In this document: piece after piece, positions 62,469-64,000 of the stretch
Layout: each line of letters begins with the position of its first letter
Position numbering within the stretch: the first letter of the stretch is position 1
Source of the DNA: UBA1413 sp964650525
Lineage (GTDB): Bacteria; Bacteroidota; Bacteroidia; Bacteroidales; Prolixibacteraceae
DNA length: 64,000 nt
Assembly: GCA_964650525.1 (NCBI GenBank)
Contig: CAZYUA010000002.1
Location: 124,001 to 188,000 of the forward strand
Direction: 5' to 3'
Program-made: the position numbers and the translations under genes
The notes under the pieces: model-generated
What the model saw: the letters and a program-made list of their open reading frames with translations, nothing else
What the model was told of the DNA's origin: nothing
Database searches by the model: none

Positions 62469-64000
62469 ATGCAAACCGGTAAAATTTTGACAGCATTCAT
62501 AGTACTATCCCTGATGTTGTTCCTTGGATGCCAAAGAGACAACATTCCGTTAGATTATCAGATTCAAAGCATTCAGACGAACAAAAAATCTCTTTCTCTT
62601 GAAGCAGGTCAGCATGAACAAATCAAGGCTTTTGCTGTGCCGTCTGTTGCTGTATCCCCTGTTTTTACATGGGCTTCCTCAGATGAGGATATTGCTGTGG
62701 TAAGTGATCTTGGGATGGTGGAAGCTCGTTCCCCGGGGAATACCGTTGTTACGGTGAGTTTTTCTCACGTAAGCGCTTCTGTTCCGGTATCTGTTTCTCC
62801 CAGGAAATTTGTTCCGGGAACCTATAGCGATACCATCGTACATATAGTTCTGAAAGGTGCCGGATGCCCTTTTGCAGATTCTGCCCACTACGGGATTTAT
62901 CTTCCTGCCCGGGAAGAACCTTTGAGAGGCGTACTGATCTTGCAACACGGATGTGGTATGGAACAATTCGGAATTACCCGTCCCTACGATCTGCAGTATC
63001 AGGCTTTTGCGAGGAAATGGAAATTAGCCGTCATTGAAACTGCGCTGTACGGAAATTGTGGTCGCTGGCGTGATCCTGCCTCCGGTACAGCCAATGCGCT
63101 GCTAAAAGTGTTGGAAGACACGGGAGCTCAAAGCGGGCATCCCGAGTTGAAAAATGTTCCCTGGCTGATGTGGGGGCATTCCGGAGGAGGTTATTGGACC
63201 CTTGCCATGCTCAGGGAATACCCGGACCGTATCCTGGCAGCAGTTTGTTATTCAGCAGCCTGGAACCCTGCCTGGGCCTATCCGGAAGCCACTGCTAAAA
63301 TCCCTGTGCTGATGCGTCATGCAGGAGCGGATGACGGTGGAGAGAGTGCTGTTTGCTGGGCGACTGCAACCAACACCTTCCTTCGGCTGAGGAACATGGA
63401 TGCACCCATCTGCATTGCCCACAATACCGGCCAGAACCATAATTTCAGCTTTATCCGCTACATGGCTATTCCCTTTTTTGAAGCAGCCATGGAACAGCGG
63501 ATGCCTGCCGAAAATTTGACTCCCATGCGCGACCTTGATCCATCCCGCATGTGGCTTGGCGACACACTTTCCTTGCAGCTGTACAAAAGATCTGACTTTA
63601 AAGGAAATACCAAAGGCATGTGTTTGTTTCCGGATGAGACGACGGCCAAAAGATGGAAGGAATTTGTTATTACCGGTAAAGTGGAGGATAAAACTCCACC
63701 TCCCAGCCCATTCAATGTCCTCGCGAAATGGCGGGATAACGCATGGGAAGTGACGTGGGAAGCCGATGCTGATATTGAATCCGGGATCTCAAGGTTCAAC
63801 ATCTTCAAAAACGGAATTCTGATTGGGAAACTACCGGATCAAGGTGCATATCAATACTTTGACACCAATGGAGATAATACCATTCCTGTAAAGGTACCTG
63901 ACATGAAGTTTTCATTACCCGGAGCGAAATCAGAGAAGCTGACAATTTTCGTTCAGACAGTGAATCAATTTAACCTGGTATCAGGAATGACCGAAGCTAT
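62469..64000 (+). CDS. Lipoprotein with Big2-like domain and alpha/beta-hydrolase, partial
   Basis: The frame stays open from the ATG at 62469 to the window edge (510 codons), so the 3' end is missing. It starts with a lipoprotein signal (FIVLSLMLFLGC). Residues about 30-115 look like a Big2 domain (SLSLEAGQHEQIKAFAVP ... TWASSDEDIAVVSDLG). Residues about 125-345 form an alpha/beta-hydrolase: LLQQHGCG-type oxyanion strand, nucleophile elbow GHSGGG with Ser238, and MRHAGADDGGE followed by a His-containing AHNTGQNHNF. After residue 395 an Fn3-like segment begins (TPPPSPFNVLAKWRDNAWEV). It may be a carbohydrate esterase. It begins just past the terminator with no strong promoter visible, so it may depend on read-through. 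Confidence 0.8.
   Translation, partial: MQTGKILTAFIVLSLMLFLGCQRDNIPLDYQIQSIQTNKKSLSLEAGQHEQIKAFAVPSVAVSPVFTWASSDEDIAVVSDLGMVEARSPGNTVVTVSFSHVSASVPVSVSPRKFVPGTYSDTIVHIVLKGAGCPFADSAHYGIYLPAREEPLRGVLILQHGCGMEQFGITRPYDLQYQAFARKWKLAVIETALYGNCGRWRDPASGTANALLKVLEDTGAQSGHPELKNVPWLMWGHSGGGYWTLAMLREYPDRILAAVCYSAAWNPAWAYPEATAKIPVLMRHAGADDGGESAVCWATATNTFLRLRNMDAPICIAHNTGQNHNFSFIRYMAIPFFEAAMEQRMPAENLTPMRDLDPSRMWLGDTLSLQLYKRSDFKGNTKGMCLFPDETTAKRWKEFVITGKVEDKTPPPSPFNVLAKWRDNAWEVTWEADADIESGISRFNIFKNGILIGKLPDQGAYQYFDTNGDNTIPVKVPDMKFSLPGAKSEKLTIFVQTVNQFNLVSGMTEA

Noticed and set aside
1..64000. CRISPR array, tRNA, rRNA, insertion sequence or prophage
   Set aside because: I looked for short regular repeats, tRNA-like cloverleaf ends, transposase motifs and phage genes and found none.

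Overview
The window reads as chromosomal DNA from a Bacteroidota (Bacteroidetes) organism. Two SusC/SusD pairs, a one-protein hybrid two-component regulator, several type IX secretion (T9SS) C-terminal sorting domains and promoters of the Bacteroidota -33/-7 type all point there. I saw no rRNA, tRNA, CRISPR array or transposase.

Layout. (1) 1-6421, +: 3' end of queG (epoxyqueuosine reductase), a 1561-residue secreted DUF11-type protein with three Cys-rich tandem repeats and a T9SS tail, a terminator, and a DUF1905/YdeI-like protein. (2) 6564-20214, -: a compact gene set, in transcription order small lipoprotein, NapH-like 4Fe-4S membrane protein with an HMA-like segment, TonB-dependent receptor, DUF4876 lipoprotein, DUF6850 outer-membrane protein, gingipain/caspase-fold (C25-like) protease with HEAT-like repeats, ABC ATPase, ABC permease and DUF4857 membrane protein. 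It looks like an envelope-spanning uptake system, perhaps for a metal or metal complex; the substrate is unknown. (3) 20534-24857: two convergent gene pairs, racemase-like protein + MFS transporter (+) and DUF849/BKACE enzyme + DUF1537 sugar-acid kinase (-), probably one catabolic cassette for an unidentified acid. (4) 25201-43148, +: an alginate utilisation locus with FCD/GntR regulator, SusC, SusD, helical lipoprotein, PL6 lyase, two jelly-roll-like T9SS proteins, second PL6, PL17, KdgF-like cupin, hexuronate-type MFS and SDR reductase. (5) 43679-46892, +: a FISUMP protein and a GIN-domain (DUF2807) lipoprotein. (6) 46971-64000: a hybrid two-component regulator (-) divergent from a second, rhamnose-related locus (+) with GH78, GH71/99-like protein, SusC, SusD, DUF4998/discoidin/DUF5013 lipoprotein and, past a strong terminator, an alpha/beta-hydrolase lipoprotein that runs off the window.

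How the alginate genes fit together: the PL6 enzymes cut alginate at or outside the cell surface, SusCD imports oligomers, PL17 releases unsaturated monouronates, the cupin speeds their opening to DEH, the MFS imports DEH, and the SDR reduces it to KDG. KDG kinase and KDPG aldolase are not in the window. A perfect 12-bp palindrome of the GntR/FadR half-site type overlaps the -7 element of the predicted susC promoter, giving a simple repression model. In the rhamnose locus a 14-bp direct repeat at a 20-bp period upstream of GH78 is a candidate site for the AraC-type domain of the hybrid regulator.
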